A stretch of 64,000 bases of DNA from Bacillus sp. M6-12 (GCF_002860285.1 NZ_PGVF01000006.1:248001-312000), one strand, 5' to 3'; counted from the stretch's first letter, positions 8,595 to 17,846 are shown. Notes: generated from the sequence alone by a model not told the origin. Program-made: numbers and translations.

Positions 8595-9477
8595 AACGAT
8601 TGGCCGCCATTTTCGCGAAAGTGGAAAAAACCTGAGCCGGAATGGCTGGATGACTTTTGCATCAATAAGTGCGGTAACCGTTACGCTCTTACTGGTCGGA
8701 GTGTTCTTCGTTATTATGATGAACTTAAACAACTTTGCCAGCAATATCGAGAAGGATGTCGAAATAAGGGCACATCTTGATCCGGCAGCAACTCAGCAGG
8801 ATCAAGAGCTGATAGAAACTCAAATTAAACAGATTTCCGGGGTAGATAGTGTTGTTTTTTCCCCGAAGGAAAAAGAACTTACCAATTTAATAAAAGACCT
8901 TGGTGAGGATGGACAGGCGTTCAGGCCATTTGAGCAGGACAATCCGCTTAACGATGTTTATATCGTCAAAACAAAGTCACCCAAGGACGTCATAAAAACA
9001 GCAAAAAAAATAGAGTCTTTCAATTATATTCAGCAAGTTAAATATGGCCAGGGATATGTAGAAAAGCTTTTTGATATAGTTGAAACATCCAGAAATATCG
9101 GAATAGTGCTGATTCTTGGCTTACTTTTTACAGCTATGTTTCTGATTTCCAATACTATTAAAATAACTATTATGGCAAGGCGGCATGAAATTGAGATTAT
9201 GAGGCTGGTAGGGGCAACCAATTCCTTTATCCGCTGGCCGTTTTTCCTTGAAGGCCTTTGGCTCGGAGTACTGGGTTCTGTTATCCCGATCGTTTTAATT
9301 GGGGTATCCTACCGATACTTTTATAAATTAGCAGCTCCTAAAATAGATATTAAATTCGTTGAGCTGCTGCCGTTTACACCGTTTGTCTATCAAATATCAA
9401 GCATTATGCTTTTACTGGGAGCGCTAATTGGCGTTTGGGGAAGCCTAATGTCTGTCAGGAAATTCTTGAAGATATAA
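8584..9477 (+). CDS. ftsX: Cell-division protein FtsX
   Basis: 297 aa from ATG 8584 (MNIRTIGRHFRESGKNLSRN), the family N-terminus; an earlier in-frame start at 8530 would lie deep in ftsE and is rejected. TM1 is near residues 22-45. It is followed by an extracellular domain of about 120 residues (EIRAHLDPAATQ...), the part that contacts hydrolase partners. Three further TM segments are at about 170-190, 220-245 and 265-290. It works with FtsE as a mechanotransmitter rather than a classical transporter. Confidence 0.95.
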   Translation: MNIRTIGRHFRESGKNLSRNGWMTFASISAVTVTLLLVGVFFVIMMNLNNFASNIEKDVEIRAHLDPAATQQDQELIETQIKQISGVDSVVFSPKEKELTNLIKDLGEDGQAFRPFEQDNPLNDVYIVKTKSPKDVIKTAKKIESFNYIQQVKYGQGYVEKLFDIVETSRNIGIVLILGLLFTAMFLISNTIKITIMARRHEIEIMRLVGATNSFIRWPFFLEGLWLGVLGSVIPIVLIGVSYRYFYKLAAPKIDIKFVELLPFTPFVYQISSIMLLLGALIGVWGSLMSVRKFLKI

Positions 9478-9596
9478 AAGATATAAAAGCCAGCGTGCTT
9501 TGCACCAATTCTTTTAATTTCGATTGCAGAAAAATATAGATTACTATCCATCGGTTATTTCGTCTGACGGGAAGAGAAAGAAAGGGGAAAAGGATT

Positions 9597-10931
9597 TTGA
9601 AAAGAAAAGTACTAGTTTTAAATGCAACAATAATGCTGGGGGTGGGAAGCTTATTCTCTGCTCCTGCAGCAAATGCAACAAACCTGCATGATATGGAGAC
9701 AAAAAAACAGAACTTAGAGGAAAAACGCTCTACAGTTCAATCCGGCATTAATAAGGCGGATCAGACAATTGATCAGCTTCAGTCGCAGCAGGCAAAACTG
9801 GATGAACAAGTTAAGGCTCTTGATTTGGCTATCGGAGACACCAATCAAAAGATTCGTGAAAAGGAAGAGCAAATTGAGCAGACTAAAGATGATATCCAGG
9901 CACTTGAGAAAGAGATAATAGTGTTAAAAAAACGGATTGCAAAACGCAATGAATTGTTAAAGGAACGGGCGCGTTCTTTCCAGCAAAGCGGCGGAGATGT
10001 AAGCTATCTGGAAGTAATCCTTGGGTCTTCAAGCTTCAGCGACTTTGTCGACCGGGTCAATGCAGTGGCAACTATCGTTGAAGCCGACCAGGACATATTA
10101 GAGCAGCATGAAGCAGATATGAAGAGCCTTGAAGAAAAACAGGCATCTGTTGAAGAAAAGCTTAAGTCCCTTGAAAACATGCTTACTGAGCTTACCGAGA
10201 TGAAAACTAAGCTGACTGGCCAGAAGCGCGAAAAGGATAAGCTTATGGCTCAGCTTAAATTGAAGGAAGAAGAAACAGAACATTTAAAGATGAGCTTGCA
10301 GGAAGAAGAAGAAATTCTTGCTGGCCAGCAGGCAGCAATCCAGAAAGCAATCGAACTTGAGAAAGACCGTCTGGAAGAATTGGAAGCTGCCAGAGAACGT
10401 GCGGCTCAAGAAGCTAAAGATAGAGCTGCCAGGGAAAAAAGAGCTGCCTCCCGCAAAAGCAATGCTGGGGGTTCATCCACTGGAGGAGGAACTTCGTCTT
10501 CAGAAGATAACAGCCCAGCACCAGCAGTTTCTTCCGGCAATTTCACCAGACCGTCAGCTGGTGCAATCACTTCCCGCATGGGATCGCGCTGGAATAAATT
10601 CCACGCTGGGATTGATATCGCACAGTCCGGGTCTGTACCAATCGTAGCTGCGGCAGATGGAGTAGTTATGCGTTCATACTATTCTTCAACATATGGAAAC
10701 TGTGTAATGATATCCCATTCCATTGGCGGCCAGCTTTATACAACCGTGTATGCACACATGGAATCCAAGAGTGCCGCTACAGGCCAGGTAGTTGCAAAAG
10801 GCCAGCAAATCGGATACATGGGCAATACAGGCCGTTCATTTGGCCAGCACTTGCATTTTGAATTGCACAAAGGACCTTGGAACGTATCTAAATCCAATGC
10901 AGTTAACCCATTAAGCTATATCAATTTCTAG
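9597..10931 (+). CDS. Murein hydrolase (M23 peptidase) with long coiled coil, EnvC/PcsB-like layout
   Basis: 444 aa from TTG 9597, with AAAGGGG upstream. Residues 1-27 are a signal peptide (ends SAPAANA). About 30-270 are heptad-rich coiled coil. About 275-310 are an Ala/Arg- then Gly/Ser-rich linker. About 325-440 form an M23 (LytM) domain with the zinc motif H-x-x-x-D in KFHAGIDIAQ and the HLHFEL motif. Coiled coil plus hydrolase directly behind ftsEX is the layout of FtsX-activated enzymes (EnvC in E. coli, PcsB in streptococci). I infer this protein is activated by the adjacent FtsEX. The zinc ligands appear intact, so it may be catalytic itself, unlike the EnvC LytM domain. Confidence 0.9.
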   Translation: MKRKVLVLNATIMLGVGSLFSAPAANATNLHDMETKKQNLEEKRSTVQSGINKADQTIDQLQSQQAKLDEQVKALDLAIGDTNQKIREKEEQIEQTKDDIQALEKEIIVLKKRIAKRNELLKERARSFQQSGGDVSYLEVILGSSSFSDFVDRVNAVATIVEADQDILEQHEADMKSLEEKQASVEEKLKSLENMLTELTEMKTKLTGQKREKDKLMAQLKLKEEETEHLKMSLQEEEEILAGQQAAIQKAIELEKDRLEELEAARERAAQEAKDRAAREKRAASRKSNAGGSSTGGGTSSSEDNSPAPAVSSGNFTRPSAGAITSRMGSRWNKFHAGIDIAQSGSVPIVAAADGVVMRSYYSSTYGNCVMISHSIGGQLYTTVYAHMESKSAATGQVVAKGQQIGYMGNTGRSFGQHLHFELHKGPWNVSKSNAVNPLSYINF

Positions 10932-11032
10932 TTATAAATTTACTATTCTTATAACCTTTTCTTCTCTCTTTGAAACCTGTAAAAATGCGGCAGTCATATT
11001 CTGTACAAGCCATTCATATAGTGAAAGTAGAC

Positions 11033-11067
11033 AAAAGACATCGCACAGATTGTGTGGTGTCTTTTTT
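11033..11067 (+). terminator. Terminator after the M23 hydrolase gene
   Basis: AAAAGACATCGCACA (from 11033) pairs, with mismatches, with TGTGTGGTGTCTTTT, followed by T residues. Confidence 0.85.
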
Positions 11068-11083
11068 AGAAGTTCTGAAGAAG

Positions 11084-11243
11084 TACAGATGTCTGGCTCG
11101 AGCGCCTGTTTTCACCAGGTAAAAGCCGGACGCACAACAGGACATGGCATTCAAAGCCGGCCTCTAGTGTTGTGATCAATTTGTTGCCGCTAAGCAATGA
11201 GGCAATCCTAGTCGGGCTTACCAGGGCGCTTTCGCATTTCTAA
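11084..11243 (+). repeat. Dispersed intergenic repeat, copy B
   Basis: Both ends are present: TACAGATGTCTGGCTCGAGC on the left and CAGGGCGCTTTCGCATTTCT on the right. The roughly 115-bp interior is unrelated to copies A, C and E. It occupies most of the gap between the M23 gene and ctpB and ends a few bases before the ctpB ribosome binding site. Confidence 0.7.
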
Positions 11244-11260
11244 TATGAGAGGGGATTCAA

Positions 11261-12718
11261 ATGAGAAGGAAATGGGTGCTTCCAGCAGTGGCTGCCGTAA
11301 CACTGACAGCCGGTGTAACAGGCGGTATATATCTTGGCGGCAGTGAGAATGGACCATTTAAGAAATGGACAGCAAAAATGGAAATGAATGCTGAAACGGA
11401 CAAGCAGGGAAATGAGGCTGGCCATAAAGAGCTAGGGAAGGTTGAGCAGGCGTATGATCTTATCTTAAACAGCTATGTAGAAGAAGTGGAAAGTGAACAG
11501 CTGGTGGAGGGAGCTATCCAAGGTATGCTTACCACCCTGGATGATCCTTATTCCGTATATATGAATAAGGAAACTGCCAAACAGTTCGAGGAAACTCTGG
11601 ATTCTTCTTTTGAGGGGATTGGTACAGAAATTGGAATAGAAGAGGGCAAGATCATCATCATTTCTCCTTATAAAAACTCCCCCGCTGAGAAAGCTGGTCT
11701 TAAACCAAAGGATCAAATCCTTAAGGTGAATGGTGAAAGTGTCGAAGGACAAGACCTTTACGAAACTCGTTTGAAAATCCGCGGCAAAAAAGGAACACCG
11801 GTAACTCTGGAAATTAAGCGAGATGGTGTCGCTAATCCCATTACAATTAAAATGGTGCGAGCAGAAATTCCGTTAGAAACCGTGTTTTCTGAGGTGAAGG
11901 AAGAAAAAGGGAGAAAGATGGGCTACATTGAACTTTCTTCATTCTCTAACAATACAGCAGCAGACTTCAAAACCCATTTGCAGAAGCTGGAGGAGCGGCA
12001 TATTAAAGGGCTGGTCATTGATGTGCGGGGAAATCCGGGGGGGCTATTATCAAGTGTGGAAGAGATTGTTGGCAATCTGATTCCGAATGACAAGCCTTAC
12101 CTGCAAATTGAAGAAAGAAATGGGGATACCCGATCCTATTTTACGAATCTAAAAGAGAAGAAGGAATATCCGATTGCGGTGCTGATGGACAAGGGCAGCG
12201 CATCCGCCTCGGAAATCCTGGCTAGCGCCCTTCAGGAGGCAGGAGGATATGCATTAATCGGCGACAGGTCATTTGGAAAAGGCACCGTTCAGCAGCCTGT
12301 GCCAATGGGCGACGGAAGCAATATTAAGCTGACTCTTTTTAAATGGCTGACGCCTGACGGGAACTGGATTCATAAAAAAGGGATAGAGCCGACTGTGGAG
12401 GTCCATCAGCCTGAGTATTTCAATCTTCAGCCATTAGCAATCGAAAATACATTAAAACGAGATGACAACAGCGAACAAATCAAGCACGCCCAGCAAATGC
12501 TAAGCGGCCTTGGGTTTGAAAGCAGCCGGGACGATGGCTACTTTGATTTGAGAACGGAAATCGCCGTTAAAGCATTCCAGCAGCAAAATGATATCGAGGC
12601 AACTGGAAAGCTAGATCGAAAAACGGCCGAGGCAATTGAAAAAGCGCTTGCTGAACAAATTAAAGATGAACAGAATGATATTCAGCTAAAAACAGCATTA
12701 AAATACTTAGCAAAATAA
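11261..12718 (+). CDS. ctpB: Carboxy-terminal processing protease CtpB (S41) with PDZ and peptidoglycan-binding domains
   Basis: 485 aa. Order: N-terminal membrane anchor/signal (about 7-27), PDZ domain (about 100-190), S41 protease core (about 200-380), peptidoglycan_binding_1 domain (about 412-468, SEQIKHAQQMLSGLGF...). By alignment with Tsp-type enzymes the catalytic dyad is S315 (KGSASASEI) and K340 (FGKGTVQ). In B. subtilis CtpB is a sporulation protease acting on SpoIVFA across the intermembrane space. Here it follows the division block as in B. subtilis. SD GAGAGGGGAT precedes ATG 11261. Confidence 0.95.
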   Translation: MRRKWVLPAVAAVTLTAGVTGGIYLGGSENGPFKKWTAKMEMNAETDKQGNEAGHKELGKVEQAYDLILNSYVEEVESEQLVEGAIQGMLTTLDDPYSVYMNKETAKQFEETLDSSFEGIGTEIGIEEGKIIIISPYKNSPAEKAGLKPKDQILKVNGESVEGQDLYETRLKIRGKKGTPVTLEIKRDGVANPITIKMVRAEIPLETVFSEVKEEKGRKMGYIELSSFSNNTAADFKTHLQKLEERHIKGLVIDVRGNPGGLLSSVEEIVGNLIPNDKPYLQIEERNGDTRSYFTNLKEKKEYPIAVLMDKGSASASEILASALQEAGGYALIGDRSFGKGTVQQPVPMGDGSNIKLTLFKWLTPDGNWIHKKGIEPTVEVHQPEYFNLQPLAIENTLKRDDNSEQIKHAQQMLSGLGFESSRDDGYFDLRTEIAVKAFQQQNDIEATGKLDRKTAEAIEKALAEQIKDEQNDIQLKTALKYLAK

Positions 12719-12729
12719 TACCGTTCAAG

Positions 12730-12759
12730 AGTATGCGTATTAACTGCGCATACTTTTTT
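12730..12759 (+). terminator. Terminator after ctpB
   Basis: GTATGCG (12731-12737) / CGCATAC (12747-12753) followed by TTTTTT. Confidence 0.9.
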
Positions 12760-13008
12760 GCGGAAAAGGGGTGGAGCTGCTCCAATTGTTTGGCGGAAGA
12801 TGTATGGTTTAACTTCGCTCTCACTTTATTGTGTAAACGTATGCTAACTTTTTATTCCTGTATCCAAATGGGTACTGAGTTACAACTCATGAAGGTTTAT
12901 TGTTGGCAAACGGTGTACGGTGATAGGCAGAAAAGTATAGTTTTGTTACAATAGAAGCTGGTATACATAGAATAGTAGATAGCCCGGTTAGGAAAGGCTG
13001 GTGGAAGT

Positions 13009-14202
13009 GTGGCACAACAATGGCTGTTTAATGGTTTACTGGGATTGGGAAAGTTCCTTTTGCATCCGTTATTTTATTATTCTTTTTTTCTTTGTTTGGT
13101 TATGGGGTATCTCAGAGTAAAACGGGAAAGACGAGATTTTCATATTCGTACCTATGACGGATATCAGGAATTAAGGTTTTTGCTGCCCGGCGGATTGTTT
13201 TTCGGACTGGTTTTGTCCCTTCTTATTCTTGGAGCAGGACTTGTTATTCCTTCTGCTGCATTGCTGGCGGCCGCAGCGATTACTTTTTTATTATCATTGA
13301 CCCTTAAAGTTCGCCTTTTATCGCCGGCTTATATTATGGGAGCTACCTTTTTTCTGCTGACATTTCTGACAGGAAGGGATATAAGCATCCCTTTTTTTCA
13401 GCGGGCACTGGACGAGCTTGACCAGCCGATTTATCCATCTGTCGCCATTTTGCTGGGCCTTCTCTTAATTGTTGAAGGGCTGTTAATCAGCCGGAACGGA
13501 TATGTCAGGACTTCACCTGCATTAATGAGATCCAAGCGGGGACTTACTGTAGGTTCGCATATTTCAAGAAGGCTTTGGCTCGTTCCGCTTTTCATTTTGG
13601 TGCCAGGCGGAAATTTGCCTGCACTGGCTGAGTGGTGGCCGGTGTTTACATTTGGAGAAGTACATGTAACCCCCCTTATGGTACCCTTTTTAATCGGCTT
13701 TTCACAGCGAGTCCATGGACTGCTCCCTAGAGAATCGATTCAACTGAATGGACGCAGGGTATTAATGCTGGGCGTTCTTATAACAGCGATTGCAATTGCT
13801 GGAAATTGGTATCCACTGGCGGGGATTGCAGCTGTTTCACTTGCACTAATTGGCCGTGAAGGTCTGCACTATTATCAAAAGCACTCAGAGGAAAGGCTGC
13901 CATTCTATTTTTCCCGCCGCCAGCACGGAGTCATGGTTTTGGGAATTATCCCTAAATCCCCAGCGTTTAAAATGGCACTCCAGGTCGGTGAAATCGTCAC
14001 AAAAGTCAACGGAATCTATATCCGAGATGAAAAGGAATTTTACGAGGCACTTCAAAAAAATGCTGCACACTGCAAGCTGGAGGTGCTGGATACGAATGGC
14101 CAAATCAGGTTTGTCCAGCGGGCGCTGTTCGAAGGCGAACACCATGAACTTGGAATATTATTTGTTCAGGATCCGAGAAGATGGGACGTTGAAGCAGGGT
14201 AG
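13009..14202 (+). CDS. minJ: Cell-division topological determinant MinJ (PDZ membrane protein)
   Basis: 397 aa from GTG 13009. There are seven or eight hydrophobic segments across about 10-285, then a soluble C-terminal PDZ domain (about 300-390; RRQHGVMVLGIIPKSPAFKMALQVGEIVTKVNG). MinJ bridges DivIVA to MinD at poles and septum in Bacillus. Identification rests on membrane-plus-PDZ layout and on position immediately after ctpB. A terminator follows at 14262. Confidence 0.87.
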   Translation: MAQQWLFNGLLGLGKFLLHPLFYYSFFLCLVMGYLRVKRERRDFHIRTYDGYQELRFLLPGGLFFGLVLSLLILGAGLVIPSAALLAAAAITFLLSLTLKVRLLSPAYIMGATFFLLTFLTGRDISIPFFQRALDELDQPIYPSVAILLGLLLIVEGLLISRNGYVRTSPALMRSKRGLTVGSHISRRLWLVPLFILVPGGNLPALAEWWPVFTFGEVHVTPLMVPFLIGFSQRVHGLLPRESIQLNGRRVLMLGVLITAIAIAGNWYPLAGIAAVSLALIGREGLHYYQKHSEERLPFYFSRRQHGVMVLGIIPKSPAFKMALQVGEIVTKVNGIYIRDEKEFYEALQKNAAHCKLEVLDTNGQIRFVQRALFEGEHHELGILFVQDPRRWDVEAG

Positions 14203-14261
14203 TTGCAGTTTTCAATTAAAACTATTTAGTTAGTATTAATTTATAGTTACTATTGAGAAGG

Positions 14262-14297
14262 ACAGAGAGAGGCAGCTTGCTTCTCTCTGTTTTTTTA
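14262..14297 (+). terminator. Terminator after minJ
   Basis: ACAGAGAGA (14262-14270) / TCTCTCTGT (14282-14290) plus a T-tract. Confidence 0.9.
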
Positions 14298-14619
14298 TAT
14301 GGGCAAGTGTAATGGGACTATCATCCAAAGTTCTTACCTTTGAATTGCAGTGGCTGCAGGGGAATATTTCTACCATAAATGGCTGCTTAAAAGAGATGAT
14401 ATGCTAGACCGTCACCATCATGATAGAGCATAATTAGAAGTCTTTAGAAGATCCTGCCTGGTTTTTGGGCAGGGTTTTTCTATGGAAAAGGGGAGGAGCC
14501 AGTTTTTAGCAGGACATGGATTATGGTCAAAAGTTTTCTTTTTTAGGGGACGGATGGTTAATAGAGAAATATCTGGGGTAACAAAGTATAGAGTTTTGAA
14601 AAATAAAGGAGGAAGAGTA
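14298..14619. other. Intergenic region with an orphan terminator
   Basis: No gene seen between the minJ terminator and the catalase. It contains an isolated terminator-like hairpin, CCTGCC (14453-14458) / GGCAGG (14468-14473) + TTTTT, with no gene before it. It could end a short untranslated RNA or act in the catalase leader. GGAGGAAGAG (14609-14617) is the catalase ribosome binding site. Confidence 0.5.
14453..14480 (+). terminator. Orphan terminator upstream of manganese catalase
   Basis: CCTGCC-tggttttt-GGGCAGGG followed by TTTTT; not preceded by an annotated gene since the minJ terminator. Confidence 0.7.
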
Positions 14620-15462
14620 ATGTTTCGACATCAAAAGCAAATGCAGTTTGAGGTCAAAGTTGACCGGCCTGATCCGATGCTGGCTCGTCAAGTCCAGGAA
14701 GTTCTAGGTGGACAATTTGGAGAAATGACTGTTATGATGCAGTATCTCTTCCAGGGTTTTAACTGTCGTGGAGAAGAAAAGTATAAAGACATGCTAATGG
14801 ATATTGGTACAGAGGAAATTGGCCATGTGGAAATGCTTTGTTCTCTTATCAGCCAATTGCTGGATGGCGCGTCACCGGAGGACCAGGCAGAAGCTGCAAA
14901 AGATCCTGCTACTGCTGCAATTATGGGAGGAATCAATCCCCAGCATTTGATTGTCAGCGGCCTTGGAGCCATGCCGACTAACTCCAATGGGGTACCTTGG
15001 AATGGTGCTTTTATTGTAGCAAGCGGAAACTTACTGGCTGATATGCGTTCAAACCTTCATGCAGAAACGCAGGGCCGACTTCAAGTTGCCCGCTTATATC
15101 ATATGACAAAAGATGAAGGAGTACGGGCTACATTCCGCAAAATGATTGCCCGTGACCGTTATCACCAGTATCAATGGATGGCTGCCATTGCAGAGCTGGA
15201 AGAGAAAAAAGGGGTAGTAGTTCCCGCTTCATTCCCTCCTGAGGCTGAAATGGAAGCCCAGCCGCATGCTTATGAATTTTGGAACCTTTCGGAGGGCAGT
15301 GAATCCTCCGAAGGCCTTTGGGCAACAGGCAGCGCCCCAGATGGATCAGGAGACTTTGTTTATTTAAAAGAACCGGTAGCAAAAGGACAAGTTCCACAAC
15401 CGCCTGTTCCTTCTGAAACATTACACCATGACCTGGATGATATAAAATTATCTGCCAAATAA
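14620..15462 (+). CDS. Manganese catalase
   Basis: 280 aa from ATG 14620 with an ideal GGAGG; a longer in-frame extension to 14482 is not family-like. The four-helix ferritin-like domain carries the dimanganese ligands E35 (GGQFGEMTVMMQYL), E66 and H69 (GTEEIGHVEM), and later E and H in HAETQGRLQVARLY and ARDRYHQYQW. It disproportionates hydrogen peroxide and probably acts in the cytosol or spore. The C-terminal tail (about 225-280) is acidic and Gly/Ser-rich. Single gene closed by a strong terminator. Confidence 0.94.
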   Translation: MFRHQKQMQFEVKVDRPDPMLARQVQEVLGGQFGEMTVMMQYLFQGFNCRGEEKYKDMLMDIGTEEIGHVEMLCSLISQLLDGASPEDQAEAAKDPATAAIMGGINPQHLIVSGLGAMPTNSNGVPWNGAFIVASGNLLADMRSNLHAETQGRLQVARLYHMTKDEGVRATFRKMIARDRYHQYQWMAAIAELEEKKGVVVPASFPPEAEMEAQPHAYEFWNLSEGSESSEGLWATGSAPDGSGDFVYLKEPVAKGQVPQPPVPSETLHHDLDDIKLSAK

Positions 15463-15491
15463 AGCGAAAAAAATTGGATAATAAAAAAGAT

Positions 15492-15527
15492 AAAGGAACG
15501 CATTCAATTTACGAATGCGTTCCTTTT
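15492..15527 (+). terminator. Terminator after manganese catalase
   Basis: AAAGGAACGCATTC (15492-15505) / GAATGCGTTCCTTT (15513-15526), a 14-bp perfect stem. Nearly symmetrical, so possibly bidirectional. Confidence 0.93.
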
Positions 15528-15843
15528 ACAATGATATAAAATGTGAAGGATTCCCCGTTTATTCAAACAGTGCCAGGATCTCCCCATAAAAACTAGAACT
15601 CCACCAGTATTTTCACCGGTGGGACTGAATTTTATTGATTACTGAGTTTGTCCATCATCAGTAACAATTTTCTTTGTACTTTCATCCTCCAGCTGATAAA
15701 GCTGTGATTTACGGCGTCAGAGTTGATTGTATGGCTTTTATTTTCCTTTTGCAGCCACCATTCCTCCTATTTCCCGAAAGATAGTTCCTGATAATCATAA
15801 GGAAATGGCTTCAATTTGATAAAAAACTTAGAAGCAGCTATCT
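15528..15843. other. Convergent intergenic region, catalase / zinc peptidase
   Basis: No gene seen. A weak hairpin (CTCCACC at about 15600 with GGTGGGA at about 15620) could serve as terminator for the minus-strand peptidase transcript. Confidence 0.4.
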
Positions 15844-16686
15844 TTACAAATCCTTAACTTTAAATGTATCTCCCTTGTCCAAGGTGCCTGACTGTAACCC
15901 TTTATAGAACCATCGTTTTCGCTGCTCTGAGGTTCCGTGCGTGAAGCTTTCGGGTACGACATATCCTCGGGCTCTTTTTTGAATGGTGTCATCACCGACA
16001 GCACTCGCTGCAGTTAGGGCTTCGTCAACGTCCCCTTCTTCAAGCAAGTCCATCCCCTGAGCATGGTGTGCCCAAACCCCGGCCAGATAGTCGGCCTGCA
16101 ATTCAAATCGGACCTGATACTTATTGTATTCTTCTTCACTCAATTTTTGGCGGAGAGGTGCGAGTTTTTCAGTCGTCCCCAGAAGTGTCTGAACATGGTG
16201 ACCAACTTCGTGTGCGATCACATAGGCCATTGCAAAGTCGCCGGGAGCCTTAAACTCACGCTGGAGTTCATCATAGAAGCTTAGGTCAATATAAAGTTTT
16301 TGGTCACCGGGACAATAAAATGGTCCCACTGATGATGAGGCTGACCCGCAGGCGGACTGAACGCTGCCCGTATATAAAACAAGGGTAGGTTCTTTATAAT
16401 CCATGCCTTCCTTCTTGAAGACATCGGACCATACTTCCTCGGTATCGGCAAGGACTACAGAAACAAATTCTGAGAGCTCCTTTTCCTGCTCTGTTTCTTC
16501 ATAAGGAGCAGCTGGATCTGAACCTGTACCTCCCATATTATTCAGCAGTGCCCCTGGATCGCCGCCAAGCAATGTTACAATGAGGAGGATGACTATTCCG
16601 CCAATTCCGCCACCGACAATCGTCTTTCCTCCCATACCTCTCCTATCTTCCACATTAGAACTTGCCCGTCTTCCTCTCCATCGCAT
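15844..16686 (-). CDS. YpfJ-type neutral zinc metallopeptidase
   Basis: 280 aa. An N-terminal charged stretch MRWRGRRASSNVEDRRG is followed by a glycine-rich TM segment (about 20-42) and an extracytoplasmic domain with the zincin motif H159-E-V-G-H163 (IAHEVGHHVQ). This is the signature of the putative neutral zinc metallopeptidase family (E. coli YpfJ). The motif SACGSASSSVGPFYCPGDQKLYIDLSF is also family-typical. Substrate is unknown. SD TAGGAGG lies 8 bases before the ATG. Isolated gene, convergent with the catalase. Confidence 0.88.
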   Translation of the reverse strand: MRWRGRRASSNVEDRRGMGGKTIVGGGIGGIVILLIVTLLGGDPGALLNNMGGTGSDPAAPYEETEQEKELSEFVSVVLADTEEVWSDVFKKEGMDYKEPTLVLYTGSVQSACGSASSSVGPFYCPGDQKLYIDLSFYDELQREFKAPGDFAMAYVIAHEVGHHVQTLLGTTEKLAPLRQKLSEEEYNKYQVRFELQADYLAGVWAHHAQGMDLLEEGDVDEALTAASAVGDDTIQKRARGYVVPESFTHGTSEQRKRWFYKGLQSGTLDKGDTFKVKDL

Positions 16687-17374
16687 GATATTTCCTCCTA
16701 GCTGAAATCTGAAGTTTTACACTGACATGATAAATGCTAGCTTTATAAGTGTTATACCCGAGTTTAGTGATATAATGCTTCAAATTGTTTTTTTGAAAAG
16801 ATTTGAACGGTTATGGTTTTACACCACTCTACCTTGGGGTTGCCTTTAAAACCGGTTGAAGTATACCGGCAAAAATCGTCCTGATATGGCAAATGGCTTT
16901 AAAGGAAAAATCGAAGGAAAACTAGGCAATTTTAATAATAACGACATACTCAAGCCGAGAAGAGAGAATGTGAAAAAAGACCCATTTTCCAATCAAGCCG
17001 TTAAAACCAGCTAGCAGGAAATAAAGGTTTTGGAAGATATAACTTGTTAATAGGAATTGTGACTAAAGTACTGCAAAAAAATTTAGTGAAGCATCTATAC
17101 AAATGCTTCCGAACATGTAAAAATATATACTAAAATATGCGTAAATAATAGATTTTGATTTACTTTCGGGAGATATGATTCAATAAACTGGGAATCTGTG
17201 TTCCGGCTTTTATTTTGAGTAAAAAGTCCCGATCTGAATCGGTGTACAACTAGCGGCAGTTTTTCAAAAAACGTAACACTTCTGTAACAAATATTTGGTA
17301 ATCTCTATATATTTACCTATTGCAACCTTGTAATATTAAATTATTCTTTTAAATGATAGAAAGGGGCTTTTCAA
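16687..17374. other. Long intergenic region with one doubtful small reading frame
   Basis: 688 bp between a minus-strand gene and the Spo0E-like gene. I see only the small frame at 16886-17014 and AT-rich sequence. No convincing operator, riboswitch or tRNA was recognised. Confidence 0.45.
16886..17014 (+). CDS. Doubtful 42-aa reading frame
   Basis: ATG to TAG encodes MANGFKGKIEGKLGNFNNND... ending KDPFSNQAVKTS, a hydrophilic basic peptide with coding-like residue choice. There is no good ribosome binding site; a TTG at 16856 would extend it by 10 residues, also without one. It may be a real small protein or the remnant of a larger gene. I do not recognise it. Confidence 0.25.
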   Translation: MANGFKGKIEGKLGNFNNNDILKPRRENVKKDPFSNQAVKTS

Positions 17375-17536
17375 ATGACAATCAAATTACTGGCAACATT
17401 AATTGAATCACATCGAATAAAAATGATGGAAGCTGGATTAAAATACGGGTTATCTTCACCTATCACAATAAAACTAAGCCAGGAGCTAGATGAGTTGCTC
17501 AATTTGGAAAGAAATTTACATAACTTAGCTTGTTAA
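17375..17536 (+). CDS. Spo0E-like aspartyl-phosphate phosphatase (53 aa)
   Basis: 53 aa from ATG 17375, preceded by AAAGGGG. The layout LLATLIESHRIKMMEAGLKY then LSSPITIKLSQELDELLNLE is that of the Spo0E family: a two-helix hairpin with the signature S-Q-E-L-D. Family members remove phosphate from Spo0A~P and so delay or prevent sporulation. No sporulation gene is adjacent. Its end overlaps the end of a degraded minus-strand frame by 12 bp. Confidence 0.85.
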   Translation: MTIKLLATLIESHRIKMMEAGLKYGLSSPITIKLSQELDELLNLERNLHNLAC

Positions 17537-17695
17537 CAGTCTTAAAAATATTTCTTCGATAGCTTTCCTTTGATATCTCCTATAGTCGTCTATATTATTG
17601 TTTGGAACTAATGTAAGGATACTTTCTCCATCAGCATAAAACTCTGCTTTTCTCCATAAACCCCTATATTTCTGTTCAGCAATGGGCAGGAATCC
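17525..17695 (-). pseudogene. Possible remnant of a small gene, convergent with the Spo0E-like gene
   Basis: An open minus-strand frame of 56 codons reads GFLPIAEQKYRGLWRKAEFY then ADGESILTLVPNNNIDDYRR and ends EEIFLRLLTS, a protein-like composition. It has no usable start: a stop lies directly upstream in frame, while the preceding sequence holds AGAGGGAAATG and a short peptide in another frame. This suggests a frameshifted gene. Family not recognised. Confidence 0.35.
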
Positions 17696-17846
17696 TTATA
17701 CACAGCATTATATGAAATACTCTACTTGTCATTTCCCTCTGTGTTTTAAAGAGACTCCATATTATCTTCCCCATCGATTGGTAGTTTTTCGATATGAAAT
17801 AAAAAATTAAATATCAGTGAATTGACTGAATATTATTGACAATCGG

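Noticed and set aside
12733..12954. A 73-codon frame after ctpB
   Set aside because: It starts inside the ctpB terminator hairpin, has no ribosome site, and its residue composition (Cys/Trp-rich) is not protein-like.
14482..14619. N-terminal extension of manganese catalase to 14482
   Set aside because: The 46 extra residues are not family-like and start right after a terminator; ATG 14620 has an ideal ribosome site.
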